Of a stretch of 54,600 nucleotides of DNA, positions 7,989-16,483 are shown one piece after another. The notes under the pieces were generated by a model. That model worked only from the letters and a program-made list of their open reading frames with translations, did no database searches and had not been told where the DNA came from. Both the position numbers and the translations under genes were made by a program. This DNA is from Blastococcus sp. TF02A-26 (GTDB lineage Bacteria; Actinomycetota; Actinomycetes; Mycobacteriales; Geodermatophilaceae), in assembly GCF_003319125.1 (NCBI RefSeq), contig NZ_QOHG01000027.1, positions 1-54,600 on the forward strand, written 5' to 3'. Positions within the stretch are counted from its first letter, which is position 1; each line of letters starts with the position of its first letter.

Positions 7989-8866
7989 GCGCGCAGCAGG
8001 AGCAGGGGAGCCGCCCGTCGTCGTCCCGGTGGCGGTTGCAGGTGGTGCACCGCACCCGGTTCTCCTACGCCGGCCGGGTGCGCTCGTCCTACAACGAGGC
8101 CCGGCTGACCCCGGAGAACAGCGGCCGGCAGACGACGCTGCGCTCCCGCGTAGAGATCGAGCCCGCGGCGACCGCCTACGCCTACCGCGACTACTGGGGC
8201 TCCACCGTCACCGCGTTCGACCTGCACTCCCCGCACGAGGAGCTGGTCGTCACCGGCACCTCGATCGTCGAGGCCGGCCCCGACCCGCTCGGCCACGAGC
8301 ACGTCGACTGGGCGACGCTGCGCGGCCCGGAGGTGCGCGACGCCTACGGCGAGCTGCTCAGCTCCACCGCGCTGACCGCGGTCGACGACGAGGTGGTCGA
8401 CGAGGTCCGGGCGGTCGTCGGGGACCTCCCGCCGCACGAGGCCGCCGACGCCGTCTGCCGGTTCGTCCGCGGGCACATGGAGTACCTGTCCGGCGCCACC
8501 CACGTGAAGACGACGGCGATGCAGGCGTGGCGGCACCGCCAGGGCGTGTGCCAGGACATCTCGCACGTCACCGTGGGTCTGCTGCGGGCGCTCGGGTTGC
8601 CGGCGCGGTACGTCTCGGGCTACCTGCACCCGAAGCGGGACGCCGACATCGGCCAGACGGTGACCGGCGAGAGCCACGCCTGGGTGGAGTGGTGGGACGG
8701 CGGCTGGTGCGCCTTCGACCCCACGAACTCCGTCGAGGTCGGCACCCGGCACGTGACGCTGGGCCGCGGTCGGGACTACGGCGACGTGTCCCCGTTCCGC
8801 GGCATCTTCTCCGGTGCCGGCAGCAACGGGCACACCGTCACCGTCGAGGTCACCCGCCTCGCCTAG
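7985..8866 (+). CDS. Transglutaminase-like cysteine protease (Rv2409c-like)
   Basis: A 293-residue protein with an N-terminal bacterial transglutaminase-associated domain (about 12-95) and a transglutaminase core with an intact triad: C189 (RQGVCQDISH), H231 (ESHAWVEW) and D245 (FDPTN). There is no signal peptide, so it is cytosolic like its partners. The GTG start overlaps the alpha-E stop by four bases. The cassette pairs a putative amide-forming ATP-grasp with a putative amide-breaking or transferring cysteine enzyme, suggesting synthesis and trimming of a small peptide or tag; that is inference. Its TAG stop overlaps the stop of the convergent GNAT gene, leaving no room for a terminator. 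Confidence 0.88.
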   Translation: MSAQQEQGSRPSSSRWRLQVVHRTRFSYAGRVRSSYNEARLTPENSGRQTTLRSRVEIEPAATAYAYRDYWGSTVTAFDLHSPHEELVVTGTSIVEAGPDPLGHEHVDWATLRGPEVRDAYGELLSSTALTAVDDEVVDEVRAVVGDLPPHEAADAVCRFVRGHMEYLSGATHVKTTAMQAWRHRQGVCQDISHVTVGLLRALGLPARYVSGYLHPKRDADIGQTVTGESHAWVEWWDGGWCAFDPTNSVEVGTRHVTLGRGRDYGDVSPFRGIFSGAGSNGHTVTVEVTRLA

Positions 8867-9624
8867 CCGAGGTCCCGCAGGAGACGGGCCACCCCGGTCG
8901 GGGCGTCGGCGGCGTCGGCGTCGGGCAGCACCTCGACGCGCTCGGCCAGCCGGGGTCGCCAGGCCGGGGGAGCGGCGGCCAGCCAGGCGGCACCGGCGTC
9001 GGTGAGCCGCCCGTCGCTGCGCAGCGGCGCCCACCCGCGGAGCACCCGCAGCGACTCGGCGGCGGTGACCAGCAGCGTGGCCATCCCGCGCCGGCGCAGC
9101 GCCGGGGCGACGGCGACGTCGTCCACGATCCCGGAGCGGGTGTACCAGCGGACCTCGCCGACGCGGTCGGCCATCCGCATGCCGGCCGCGGCCACCTCCC
9201 GCGGGGTGACCACCGTGCCCGCTCGGAACGGCCCGCCGGAGAACGCCAGCAGCGAGGACGCCGGGATCGGGCTCGTGGCGTGGTGCAGCTCGGCGAACCA
9301 CACCGGCGGGCACCGTCCGGCCAGGGCGTCGGCGGCGTCGATGCCCAGCACCGTGCCGTCGGCGACCCGGTACCGGACGGCGGCCAGCCATCCCTGCGGA
9401 CGTCGGCCACCGGCCTCCATCGCGGTCAGGTCCACCGGGGTGCCGTCGGCGAAGCGCCCGGACCCGACGGCGACCAGCGCGTGCTCCCGCGAGCCCGGGC
9501 CCCCGTCGGCGATCCGGGCCCACCAGACCCCCGCGGGCGCCGGTGGCGGGGTCACGGCCACCAGGCGCGGCCGCTCGGCCGGGGCGCGCTCGTCGAACAG
9601 GGAGGTGGGGGCGGCGCTGGTCAT
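8863..9624 (-). CDS. GNAT-like N-acetyltransferase
   Basis: A 253-residue protein whose centre contains VDDVAVAPALRRRGMATLLV, the GNAT motif A acetyl-CoA loop (R/Q-x-x-G-x-A/G pattern). Flanking regions are unlike common GNATs and may bind the acceptor. The ATG at 9624 has CCAGGAGGA at good spacing; the longer frame to 9810 is rejected because it lacks a ribosome-binding site and has low-complexity composition. Its stop overlaps the transglutaminase stop tail to tail. It diverges from the clostripain-like lipoprotein gene. The acceptor is unknown. Confidence 0.7.
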   Translation of the reverse strand: MTSAAPTSLFDERAPAERPRLVAVTPPPAPAGVWWARIADGGPGSREHALVAVGSGRFADGTPVDLTAMEAGGRRPQGWLAAVRYRVADGTVLGIDAADALAGRCPPVWFAELHHATSPIPASSLLAFSGGPFRAGTVVTPREVAAAGMRMADRVGEVRWYTRSGIVDDVAVAPALRRRGMATLLVTAAESLRVLRGWAPLRSDGRLTDAGAAWLAAAPPAWRPRLAERVEVLPDADAADAPTGVARLLRDLG

Positions 9625-9724
9625 GGCGTCCTCCTGGTGCGCGGGAGCCGGCGGGGGCCGGTGCACCCGAGCGTCGGGGGCGCCACTTGCGGGGTCCTTG
9701 CGGCCGACTGGGGCGCACGGGACG

Positions 9725-9756
9725 CAACGGTTCGGAGGCCGTGCGCGAAACCGTTG
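9725..9756. promoter_or_regulatory. Inverted repeat in the GNAT/lipoprotein divergent region
   Basis: CAACGGTT (9725-9732) pairs with AACCGTTG (9749-9756) across 16 bases, a perfect 8-bp inverted repeat about 70 bases before the lipoprotein start and 100 bases before the GNAT start. Its location between divergent genes makes it a candidate operator. No other strong signals are seen in 9625-9827. Confidence 0.35.
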
Positions 9757-9827
9757 TGCGCTGGTCGGGTGCCTGCCACAGTCCGGCGGCCTCGCTGCTG
9801 GAGCGGGCATTCGGGGAGGGAAGTCGC

Positions 9828-11738
9828 ATGCGCCGGACGGCGGTCGTGGGTGCAGTGCTCTGCGTGGCCCTGGCGGGCTGCACGGGAGAGGACGAACCGG
9901 TGGAGGAGCAGGCGCGGTCCGCGCCGGAGGGCGAGGGCTGGACCGTCCTCGTCTACTCGATCGCCGACACCGACCTGGAGCCCTACCTGCTGGCCGACCT
10001 CGCGGAGTTCGCCGAGGTCGGGTCCAACGAGAACCTGCAGATCGCCGCGATGGTCGACCGTGCCGCCGACTACAGCGCCGACCCGTTGCTGGGCATCGAG
10101 GACTGGGTCGGCGCCAAGTACCTCTCGATCGGCCAGGGCGAGGCCACCGAGCTGGAGGACCTCGGCGAGGTCGACACCGGCGACCCCGCCGCGCTCAGCG
10201 AGTTCATCGCCCGCGGCATCGCCGACCACCCGGCGGAGAACTACGCGCTGGTCATCTCCGACCACGGCGCCTCGTGGCCGGGTGTCGGCGGCGACGAGTC
10301 GGCCGACCACAGCACCCTCACCCTCGAGGACCTGCGCGGCGGCATCGCCGACGGTCTCGAGGAGGCCGGCGTCGACAAGCTGGACCTGCTCGGCTTCGAC
10401 GCCTGCCTCATGGCCACGTACGAGACCGCCAGCGCGATGCAGCCGCTGGCCGACCGGATGGTCGCCTCCCAGGAGCTCGAGCCCGGCCACGGCTGGGACT
10501 ACCGCTCGTTCTCGGTGCTCGCCGAGGACCCGCAGACCGACGTCGACACCCTCGGGACGGCGATCGTCGACGGCTTCGCCGCGCAGGCGGAGGCGGAGGG
10601 CACCGGGGCCGACATCACCCTCTCCCTGGTCGACCTGAACCAGATGGCCGCGGTCGACGAGGCGCTCACCGAGTTCAGCGACGCGCTCACCGAGCGGGTC
10701 GCCGAGGTGGCGCCCGTCGTGGGGCGCGAGCGGGAGAGCGTCCTCGGCTTCGGCCGGGACCCCGACCCCGAGCAGGACACGCAGATGGCCGACCTCGGTC
10801 TGCTCGCCGCGGAGATCGGCGTCGACGCCCTCGACGTCTCCGACCAGGCCGACGCACTGATCCGGGCGATCAACGACGCCGTCGTGTACTCGGTGAACGG
10901 CCCGGCCGCCCTGGGTGCCAGCGGTCTGTCCATCTACTTCCCGCCGACGCCGGAGCTGATGAACCCCGACTACGCCTCGGTCGAGAGCGCCGAGGCGTGG
11001 GGGGCGTTCCTGGAGAGCTACTACCAGGCCGGTGACGAGATCCCCGAGGACGAGCAGCCGGAGTTCGTCAACACCGGCGGCGAGGCCGAGGTCTTCTTCG
11101 ACCAGGACGGCCTCAACCTGGTCGGCTCCTTCGACTCGGCCATCACCGAGAACATCTCCGCGACGACGATCAGCTACGGCCTGCCCCAGCCCGACGGCAC
11201 GGTCGTCTTCTTCGGGGACGAGCCGGGCGCGGTCCTCGAGGACGGCTCCGGCCGGGCGCTGGGCATCTACGACCTGACGACGCTGTCGATCTCCGACGGC
11301 ATCGACACCTCGTTCGCCTACATCACCCTGACCTGGGACGACGACGCCGAGATCGGCGTCATCGACGTGCCCGTGGCGTACGACGAGCCCGGCAGCAGCA
11401 GCGAGGAGTACTCGGACGTGACGCTGTCGATCTCGTTCAACCCCTCGACCGGTGACGTCCTCAACGAGATCTACTACGTCTACGACGAGGACGCGGGTAC
11501 CTACGGCGAGCTGACCGCCGACCCGCAGGGGCTGATCGTGCCCAAGCTCCTGGTGGTCCTCCCGGACGGGACGGCGAGCTGGGAGCCGGCCTCGGACGTC
11601 GGCCTCTACGCCGACCTGCCGGGCCTGCAGTACGACTTCGCGCCGCTGGAGTCCGGCACGGAGCTGTACGCGGAGCTCTCCGTCACCGACTTCGGTGGCA
11701 ACAGCGACGCGGTGTCGGCCCAGGTCGTCGTCCCCTGA
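9828..11738 (+). CDS. Clostripain-family (peptidase C11-like) lipoprotein
   Basis: A 636-residue secreted lipoprotein. The signal peptide ends in lipobox LAGC (Cys at about residue 19). The catalytic pair of the clostripain/caspase-like fold is present: H146 in VISDHGASW and C193 in LLGFDACLM, each at the end of a hydrophobic strand. A C-terminal part (about 405-636) looks like beta-rich Ig-like domains. The mature protein is strongly acidic and probably acts at the cell surface. The ATG follows GGGGAGGGA. It is a single-gene unit ending at a strong terminator (11747-11785). C11 peptidases usually cut after Arg or Lys; specificity is not shown here. Confidence 0.8.
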   Translation: MRRTAVVGAVLCVALAGCTGEDEPVEEQARSAPEGEGWTVLVYSIADTDLEPYLLADLAEFAEVGSNENLQIAAMVDRAADYSADPLLGIEDWVGAKYLSIGQGEATELEDLGEVDTGDPAALSEFIARGIADHPAENYALVISDHGASWPGVGGDESADHSTLTLEDLRGGIADGLEEAGVDKLDLLGFDACLMATYETASAMQPLADRMVASQELEPGHGWDYRSFSVLAEDPQTDVDTLGTAIVDGFAAQAEAEGTGADITLSLVDLNQMAAVDEALTEFSDALTERVAEVAPVVGRERESVLGFGRDPDPEQDTQMADLGLLAAEIGVDALDVSDQADALIRAINDAVVYSVNGPAALGASGLSIYFPPTPELMNPDYASVESAEAWGAFLESYYQAGDEIPEDEQPEFVNTGGEAEVFFDQDGLNLVGSFDSAITENISATTISYGLPQPDGTVVFFGDEPGAVLEDGSGRALGIYDLTTLSISDGIDTSFAYITLTWDDDAEIGVIDVPVAYDEPGSSSEEYSDVTLSISFNPSTGDVLNEIYYVYDEDAGTYGELTADPQGLIVPKLLVVLPDGTASWEPASDVGLYADLPGLQYDFAPLESGTELYAELSVTDFGGNSDAVSAQVVVP

Positions 11739-11746
11739 TCAGGGGC

Positions 11747-11785
11747 GGAGGAGATCCGGCGGCCCGACGCCGCCGGATCTCCTCC
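11747..11785 (+). terminator. 17-bp perfect stem-loop terminator after the lipoprotein gene
   Basis: GGAGGAGATCCGGCGGC (11747-11763) pairs perfectly with 11769-11785 around a 5-base loop. There is no U-tract, as is common in high-GC actinobacteria. A second palindrome, CCCCTGATCAGGGG (11732-11745), spans the stop codon just upstream. Confidence 0.75.
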
Positions 11786-11797
11786 GGCCGGGCCAGG

Positions 11798-11803
11798 GAT
11801 ACT
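11798..11803 (+). promoter_or_regulatory. -10 element for the ABC-F gene
   Basis: GATACT ends 7 bases before the ATG at 11811, with no ribosome-binding site between, which suggests a leaderless mRNA. It begins 13 bases after the preceding terminator. Confidence 0.45.
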
Positions 11804-11810
11804 GGGCCCG

Positions 11811-13619
11811 ATGAGCGCACCCGTGAACCTGGTCAACCTCGAGCGGGTGTCCAAGGCGCACGGCACCACCGTGATCCTGGACGACGTCTCCCTGGGCGTC
11901 GCGGCCGGTGAGCGGATCGGCATCGTCGGCCGCAACGGCGGCGGGAAGACGACGCTGCTGTCGGTCCTCACCGGCGTCGAGGACCCCGACTCCGGCCGGG
12001 TCACCCGCCGCGGCGACCTGGCGATGGGCGTGCTCGACCAGTCCGGCACCCTCCCGCCCGGGACGACCGTCCGTGACGTCGTCCTGCCGACCAGCCGCTT
12101 CGCCTCCGAGCACGAGTGGGCCGCCGACCCGGCGGTGCGCAGCGTGCTGGCCGGCCTGGAGCTCGACCGGCTCGGGCTGGACAGCCCGGTCGCGCCGATG
12201 TCCGGTGGCGAGCGCCGCCGGGTCGCGCTGGCCGCGCAGCTGATCCGCCCGCTGGACCTGCTGGTGCTCGACGAGCCGACCAACCACCTCGACGTCGAGG
12301 GGGTCGCCTGGCTGGCCGACTACGTCAAGCGGCGCAGCGGCGGCCTGCTGGTCGTCACCCACGACCGCTGGTTCCTCGACGAGGTCTGCACGACCACGTG
12401 GGAGGTCGCCGACGGCAACGTCCACGCCTACGACGGCGGCTACTCGGCGTACACGCTGGCCCGCGCGGAGCGGGCGCGGATCGCCGCGGTCACCGAGGAG
12501 CGGCGGCTCAACCTGGTCCGCAAGGAGCTGGCCTGGCTGCGCCGCGGCCCGCCGGCCCGCACCAGCAAGCCGCGGTTCCGCATCGAGGCGGCCGAGGCGC
12601 TCATCGCCGACGAGCCGCCGCCGCGGGAGACCATGGCGCTCAAGGGCTTCGCCGCCCGGCGCCTGGGCAAGACCGTCTTCGACGTCGAGGACGTCGACTA
12701 CGCCGTGCAGACCCCGGCCGGCCCGCGCACCCTCTTCCGGGACCTCACCTGGCACGTGGGCCCGGGCGACCGGATCGGCGTCGTCGGCGTCAACGGCGCC
12801 GGGAAGACGACGCTGCTGCGGATGCTGCTCGGCGAGGTCGAGCCCGACCGCGGCCGGATCGTGCAGGGGCAGACCGTCGCGCCGGCGTACCTCTCCCAGC
12901 ACGTCGCCGAGCTGCCGCCGCGGCTGCGGGTGCTCGAGGCGGTGCAGGAGGTCGCCCGCATCGCGCGGATCGGCAACACCGAGATCTCGGCGTCCTCGCT
13001 GGCCGAGCGGTTCGGCTTCGCGGCGAACCGGCAGTGGACGCCGGTGGGCGACCTCTCCGGTGGCGAGCGCCGGCGGCTGCAGCTGCTGCGCCTGCTGATG
13101 GGCGAGCCCAACGTGCTGGTGCTCGACGAGCCGACCAACGACCTGGACATCGACACCCTCACCGCGCTGGAGGACCTGCTCGACGGGTTCGCCGGCACGG
13201 TGCTCGTGGTCAGCCACGACCGCTACTTCGTCGACCGGGTGTGCGACTCGGTCGTCGCGCTGATGGGCGACGGCACGATCGCCGCGCTCCCCGGCGGGGT
13301 GGAGGAGTACCTGGCCCGCCGGGCCGCCGGCGAGGCGGCGCTGTCCGGTGGCCACGCGGGCACCGGGACGACGGCGCCGGTGGACGTCCCGGCGGTCTCG
13401 GCCGCCGAGGCCCGGGCGGCGAAGAAGGAGGCCGCCCGCCTAGAGCGGCGGCTGGCGAAGCTCGACGCCGACGAGAAGAAGCTGCACGAGCAGCTCGCCG
13501 CCGCGGCCACCGACTACGCCCGGGCCGCCGAGCTCGACGCACAGCTGCGCGAGGTGCTCGCCGAGAAGGAGCAGATCGAGACCGACTGGCTGGCCGCCGC
13601 CGAGCTCGCCGAGGGCTGA
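11811..13619 (+). CDS. ABC-F family ATPase (Uup/EttA-type), ribosome-associated
   Basis: A 602-residue soluble protein with two ABC ATPase domains and no membrane segments. Walker A motifs are GRNGGGKTT and GVNGAGKTT, signature motifs are MSGGERRRVAL and LSGGERRRLQL, and Walker B motifs are LLVLDEPTNHLD and VLVLDEPTNDLD; the conserved TNHLD/TNDLD endings are typical of ABC-F. The linker (about 215-280) is basic, and the C-terminus (about 520-600) is a charged coiled coil like the Uup C-terminal domain. ABC-F proteins act on translating ribosomes or, for Uup, on branched DNA. Which role applies here is not decidable. Confidence 0.9.
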   Translation: MSAPVNLVNLERVSKAHGTTVILDDVSLGVAAGERIGIVGRNGGGKTTLLSVLTGVEDPDSGRVTRRGDLAMGVLDQSGTLPPGTTVRDVVLPTSRFASEHEWAADPAVRSVLAGLELDRLGLDSPVAPMSGGERRRVALAAQLIRPLDLLVLDEPTNHLDVEGVAWLADYVKRRSGGLLVVTHDRWFLDEVCTTTWEVADGNVHAYDGGYSAYTLARAERARIAAVTEERRLNLVRKELAWLRRGPPARTSKPRFRIEAAEALIADEPPPRETMALKGFAARRLGKTVFDVEDVDYAVQTPAGPRTLFRDLTWHVGPGDRIGVVGVNGAGKTTLLRMLLGEVEPDRGRIVQGQTVAPAYLSQHVAELPPRLRVLEAVQEVARIARIGNTEISASSLAERFGFAANRQWTPVGDLSGGERRRLQLLRLLMGEPNVLVLDEPTNDLDIDTLTALEDLLDGFAGTVLVVSHDRYFVDRVCDSVVALMGDGTIAALPGGVEEYLARRAAGEAALSGGHAGTGTTAPVDVPAVSAAEARAAKKEAARLERRLAKLDADEKKLHEQLAAAATDYARAAELDAQLREVLAEKEQIETDWLAAAELAEG

Positions 13620-13645
13620 GGCTCCGCCTCCTCCCCGCCACCCGG

Positions 13646-13700
13646 CCCCGACGCGCTCGTGCTCTGCCCACCGGAGCGGGCAGAGCACGAGCGGTCGGGG
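13646..13700. terminator. Bidirectional hairpin, family-A palindrome copy 1
   Basis: CGCTCGTGCTCTGCCC (13654-13669) pairs perfectly with 13678-13693 around an 8-base loop. The stem extends outward after one bulged base through CCCCGAC/GTCGGGG (13646-13652 and 13694-13700). It lies between the ABC-F gene and the convergent membrane-protein gene, so it can stop transcription from both sides. The same 16-base arm recurs at 25495 and, shortened, at 25564. Confidence 0.7.
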
Positions 13701-13717
13701 CGGGAGGTGTCCGGCGG

Positions 13718-14428
13718 TCAGGCGCCGAGCGCGGCCTCGGCGCGGTGCCGCCGGACCATCCGCAGCCCGACGACCGCCAGCGGGACGGCGCCGACGACCG
13801 CGAACCCGGCGTAGGTCAGCGGCTCGAAGGTCAGCACCGCCGAGGCGACCAGGCAGCCGACCGCCGGGGCCAGCAGCCCCCAGCTGACGACGCCGGCACG
13901 GGCGAGGGCGGCGATCGCCACGATCGGGCCGAGCAGACCGAAGAGGGTCACGAAGCCCACCGCGCCGACGCCCGGGTTCGCCTGGACGACGCCGAAGAGG
14001 TCCTCGGCCTGCCCGGCGGGGAGCTCCCGCCCGATCGCCGCGGTCCAGTAGTCGTAGAGGACGAAACCCGCCACGGTGACGTGGCCCAGCGCGGCCATCA
14101 GGGCGCCCACGATCGTGGCGGTGGAGCCCCGGCGGCCCCGGACCAGCGCCGGCGCGGCCAGCCAGGCCAGCCCCATGAGCAGGTTGCCGTAGTGGAGCAG
14201 GACCGCCGAGAGCGTCGTCTGCCCCTCGTCCCGGGCGAGCGAGGCGATGTAGTCGGCGTCGGACGGCGAGTCCCACGGCGGGGAGGTGGCGAGCCCGGCC
14301 ACGTACAGCAGGGAGCCCGCGATCAGCGCGCCGCCGGCGATCGGCAGCAGCCGGGATGCGGCGCTGCGCCCGGTCGGGACGCCGGCGGGGTGGGCGGTCG
14401 GGGCGGGGGTCATCAGGTTCGAGGTCAT
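13718..14428 (-). CDS. Multi-pass membrane protein of unknown function
   Basis: A 236-residue protein with about six predicted transmembrane segments (roughly 27-48, 75-96, 104-125, 150-175, 180-200 and 205-225) and short charged loops. An extracytoplasmic loop after the first segment (SPPWDSPSDADYIASLARDEGQ) is hydrophilic. No catalytic motif is recognised. It diverges from a two-component system whose start is about 150 bases away, a common arrangement for a regulated target, so it may be the regulon member that the kinase controls. The start is ATG at 14428; an alternative ATG a few codons in is possible. Confidence 0.65.
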   Translation of the reverse strand: MTSNLMTPAPTAHPAGVPTGRSAASRLLPIAGGALIAGSLLYVAGLATSPPWDSPSDADYIASLARDEGQTTLSAVLLHYGNLLMGLAWLAAPALVRGRRGSTATIVGALMAALGHVTVAGFVLYDYWTAAIGRELPAGQAEDLFGVVQANPGVGAVGFVTLFGLLGPIVAIAALARAGVVSWGLLAPAVGCLVASAVLTFEPLTYAGFAVVGAVPLAVVGLRMVRRHRAEAALGA

Positions 14429-14486
14429 GGCGGGAAAGCTAGGAACGGACCGTGCCCTCCCGCGTCCGTCGGGACGACCCGATCGG

Positions 14487-14506
14487 GGTCCGCCGGACGG
14501 CGGACC
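14487..14506. promoter_or_regulatory. Palindrome in the membrane protein / histidine kinase divergent region
   Basis: GGTCCGCC-GGAC-GGCGGACC is a perfect 8-bp inverted repeat with a 4-base spacer. It lies 58 bases upstream of the membrane-protein start and about 55 bases upstream of the kinase -10 element (TACCGT, 14561-14566). It is a candidate site for the adjacent LuxR-type response regulator. Confidence 0.4.
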
Positions 14507-14574
14507 GACCGCCGCGCGCCGTCCGTCGCGAGGGGGATCCCCGGAGGGCCGCGCGGCCCCTACCGTTCCCGACC

Positions 14575-15753
14575 ATGCCCCCCTGGTCGGCCTCGCCGCA
14601 CGCCCACCGGCTGTCCTGGCCGGCGGTCGGTGCGCTGCTGGCGGTCCTCGCGATCGTCGAGACGGCGATCGACCAGACCTACGGCTTCCCCCTGTACACC
14701 TGCCTGCCGGGAGTCGCCGCGGGTCTCGTGGTGGCCGGGTGCGCCCGCTGGCCGGAGGCGGCCGCGGTCGTCGGCGCGTGCACCGTGCTCGGCAACTACG
14801 CGCTGGACACGCCCGGCCCCGGGGGCGCCCAGCTGGTCGGCATGGCGCTGCTGGTCGGGCACGCCGCCGCCGTCCTGCCGCTGCGGCGGGGGGTCCGCGC
14901 CGCCGCCGTCGCGACGGTGGTGGTGGTCGCGGCCGGGGCGGCCTTCGGGCCGAACGTCTGGGAGGCGATGTTCTACCTCCTCGTCACCGGCGTCGCGTGG
15001 GGCGTCGGCGTGCTGGTCCGGCAGTCGCGGGAGCGGTCCCGCGAGCTGCAGGTGCTGGCCGCCCGGCTGGCCGAGCAGCAGGAGACGGTGGCCGCCGCCG
15101 CGGCGGTCGCCGAGCGGGCCCGCATCGCGCGCGAGGTGCACGACTCGGTGGCCCACTCGGTGAGCGTGATGGTGCTGCAGATGGGTGGGCTCCGCCGGTT
15201 GCTGCCCGACCGGCCCGACGCCCAGGAGGTGCTGCAGGGCCTGGAGCGGCTGGGCCGGGAGTCGGTCGACGAGATGCGCCGCGTGGTCGGGATCCTCCGC
15301 GAGGAGGCGGGCGGTGGCGCGCCGGCCCCGCAGCCGTCGCTGTCCCGCCTGGACGCCGTCCTCGACGAGCTGCGCCGCACCGGCATGCCGGTCGAGCTCG
15401 TGGTCACCGGGGAGCCGGCCGAGCTGCCGCAGCTGGTCGACGTCTCGGCGGTCCGCGTCGTGCAGGAGGCGCTGTCCAACGTCGTCCGCCACGCAGGAGC
15501 CGCGGCCACCGTCGTCGAGGTCGCCCACGGTCCCGGTCAGGTGACCGTGACCATCACCGACGACGGGCGCCCCCGGGTGGCCGCGCCGGTCCCCGACGGC
15601 CCCGGCGGGCACGGCCAGCTGCACATGCGCGAGCGGGTCGCGGTCGTCGGCGGGCGGCTGGAGGTCGGTCCCGTCCGTGGGGGTGGTTACCGCGTGCGGG
15701 CGGTGTTCCCCGTCGCGGCGCCCGCCCGCCCGTCGGCGGAGGTGGGCGCGTGA
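14575..15753 (+). CDS. Sensor histidine kinase, NarL/DesK-type
   Basis: A 392-residue membrane kinase. Residues about 15-145 hold four or five membrane segments with little extracytoplasmic sequence, so it likely senses a membrane or intramembrane signal. A coiled coil (150-182) leads to the HisKA_3 phosphoacceptor H189 in AREVHDSVAHSV. The ATPase part has an N-box (EALSNVVRHAG) and GGHGQLHMRERV, but the usual DDGxG is DDGRP, a slight deviation. The ATG lies 8 bases after TACCGT, consistent with a leaderless mRNA. It overlaps the response regulator by 4 bases. Confidence 0.88.
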   Translation: MPPWSASPHAHRLSWPAVGALLAVLAIVETAIDQTYGFPLYTCLPGVAAGLVVAGCARWPEAAAVVGACTVLGNYALDTPGPGGAQLVGMALLVGHAAAVLPLRRGVRAAAVATVVVVAAGAAFGPNVWEAMFYLLVTGVAWGVGVLVRQSRERSRELQVLAARLAEQQETVAAAAAVAERARIAREVHDSVAHSVSVMVLQMGGLRRLLPDRPDAQEVLQGLERLGRESVDEMRRVVGILREEAGGGAPAPQPSLSRLDAVLDELRRTGMPVELVVTGEPAELPQLVDVSAVRVVQEALSNVVRHAGAAATVVEVAHGPGQVTVTITDDGRPRVAAPVPDGPGGHGQLHMRERVAVVGGRLEVGPVRGGGYRVRAVFPVAAPARPSAEVGA

Positions 15754-16409
15754 CGATCCGCGTCGCCCTGGTCGACGACCAGTCGATGATCCGCACGGGC
15801 CTGCGGATGGTGCTGGCGGCCGAGCCCGACATCGAGGTGGTCGGCGAGGCCGCCGACGGTGCCGCGGGTGTCGCGCTGGTGACCCGGCTGCAGCCCGACG
15901 TCGTGCTGCTCGACGTGCGGATGCCCGGCATGGACGGGCTGGAGGCCGCCCGGCGCATCGTCGCCGCGCAGCTGCCCACCCGGGTCGTCGTCCTCACCAC
16001 CTTCGACGAGGACGAGTACGTCGCCGCGGCGCTGCGGGCCGGGGTCAGCGGCTTCCTGCTCAAGGTCGCACCGCCGGAGGACCTCGTGGCCGCGGTGCGG
16101 ACCGTCGCCGCCGGCCAGGGACTGCTCGACCCGGCGGTGACGCTGCGGGTCATCGAGTCCTTCGCCGCGGCCCCGGCTCCCGACCCGGAGCGGGCCGGCG
16201 CCCTCGCCGCGCTGACCGAGCGGGAGACCGAGGTGCTCGCGCTGGTGGCCGCCGGCCTGAGCAACGCCGAGATCGCCGCCCGGCTGTACCTGGGCGAGGC
16301 CACGGTCAAGACGCACGTGAGCCGGCTGCTGCTCAAGCTCGGTCTGCGCGACCGGGTGCAGGCGGTGGCCTTCGCCTACGAGAGCGGCCTCGTGCGGCCC
16401 GGCGGGTAA
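15750..16409 (+). CDS. LuxR/NarL-family response regulator
   Basis: A 219-residue two-domain regulator. The receiver domain (1-120) has acidic D9/D10, phosphoacceptor D55 (VVLLDVRMPGMDG) and the conserved lysine in GFLLKVA. The output domain (about 150-215) is a GerE/LuxR helix-turn-helix (LTERETEVLALVAAGLSNAEIA, continuing to TVKTHVSRLLLKLGL). The GTG start lies inside the kinase stop (GTGA). It is the partner of the upstream kinase. Its likely target is the divergent membrane protein and possibly its own operon, through the palindrome at 14487-14506. Confidence 0.92.
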   Translation: MTIRVALVDDQSMIRTGLRMVLAAEPDIEVVGEAADGAAGVALVTRLQPDVVLLDVRMPGMDGLEAARRIVAAQLPTRVVVLTTFDEDEYVAAALRAGVSGFLLKVAPPEDLVAAVRTVAAGQGLLDPAVTLRVIESFAAAPAPDPERAGALAALTERETEVLALVAAGLSNAEIAARLYLGEATVKTHVSRLLLKLGLRDRVQAVAFAYESGLVRPGG

Positions 16410-16483
16410 GCTGGGCCTTACCGCCGGCCGTCGTCGACCGACGTTCTGTGGTCCCCGAGCCGCCATCGACTCCCGGGAGACCC

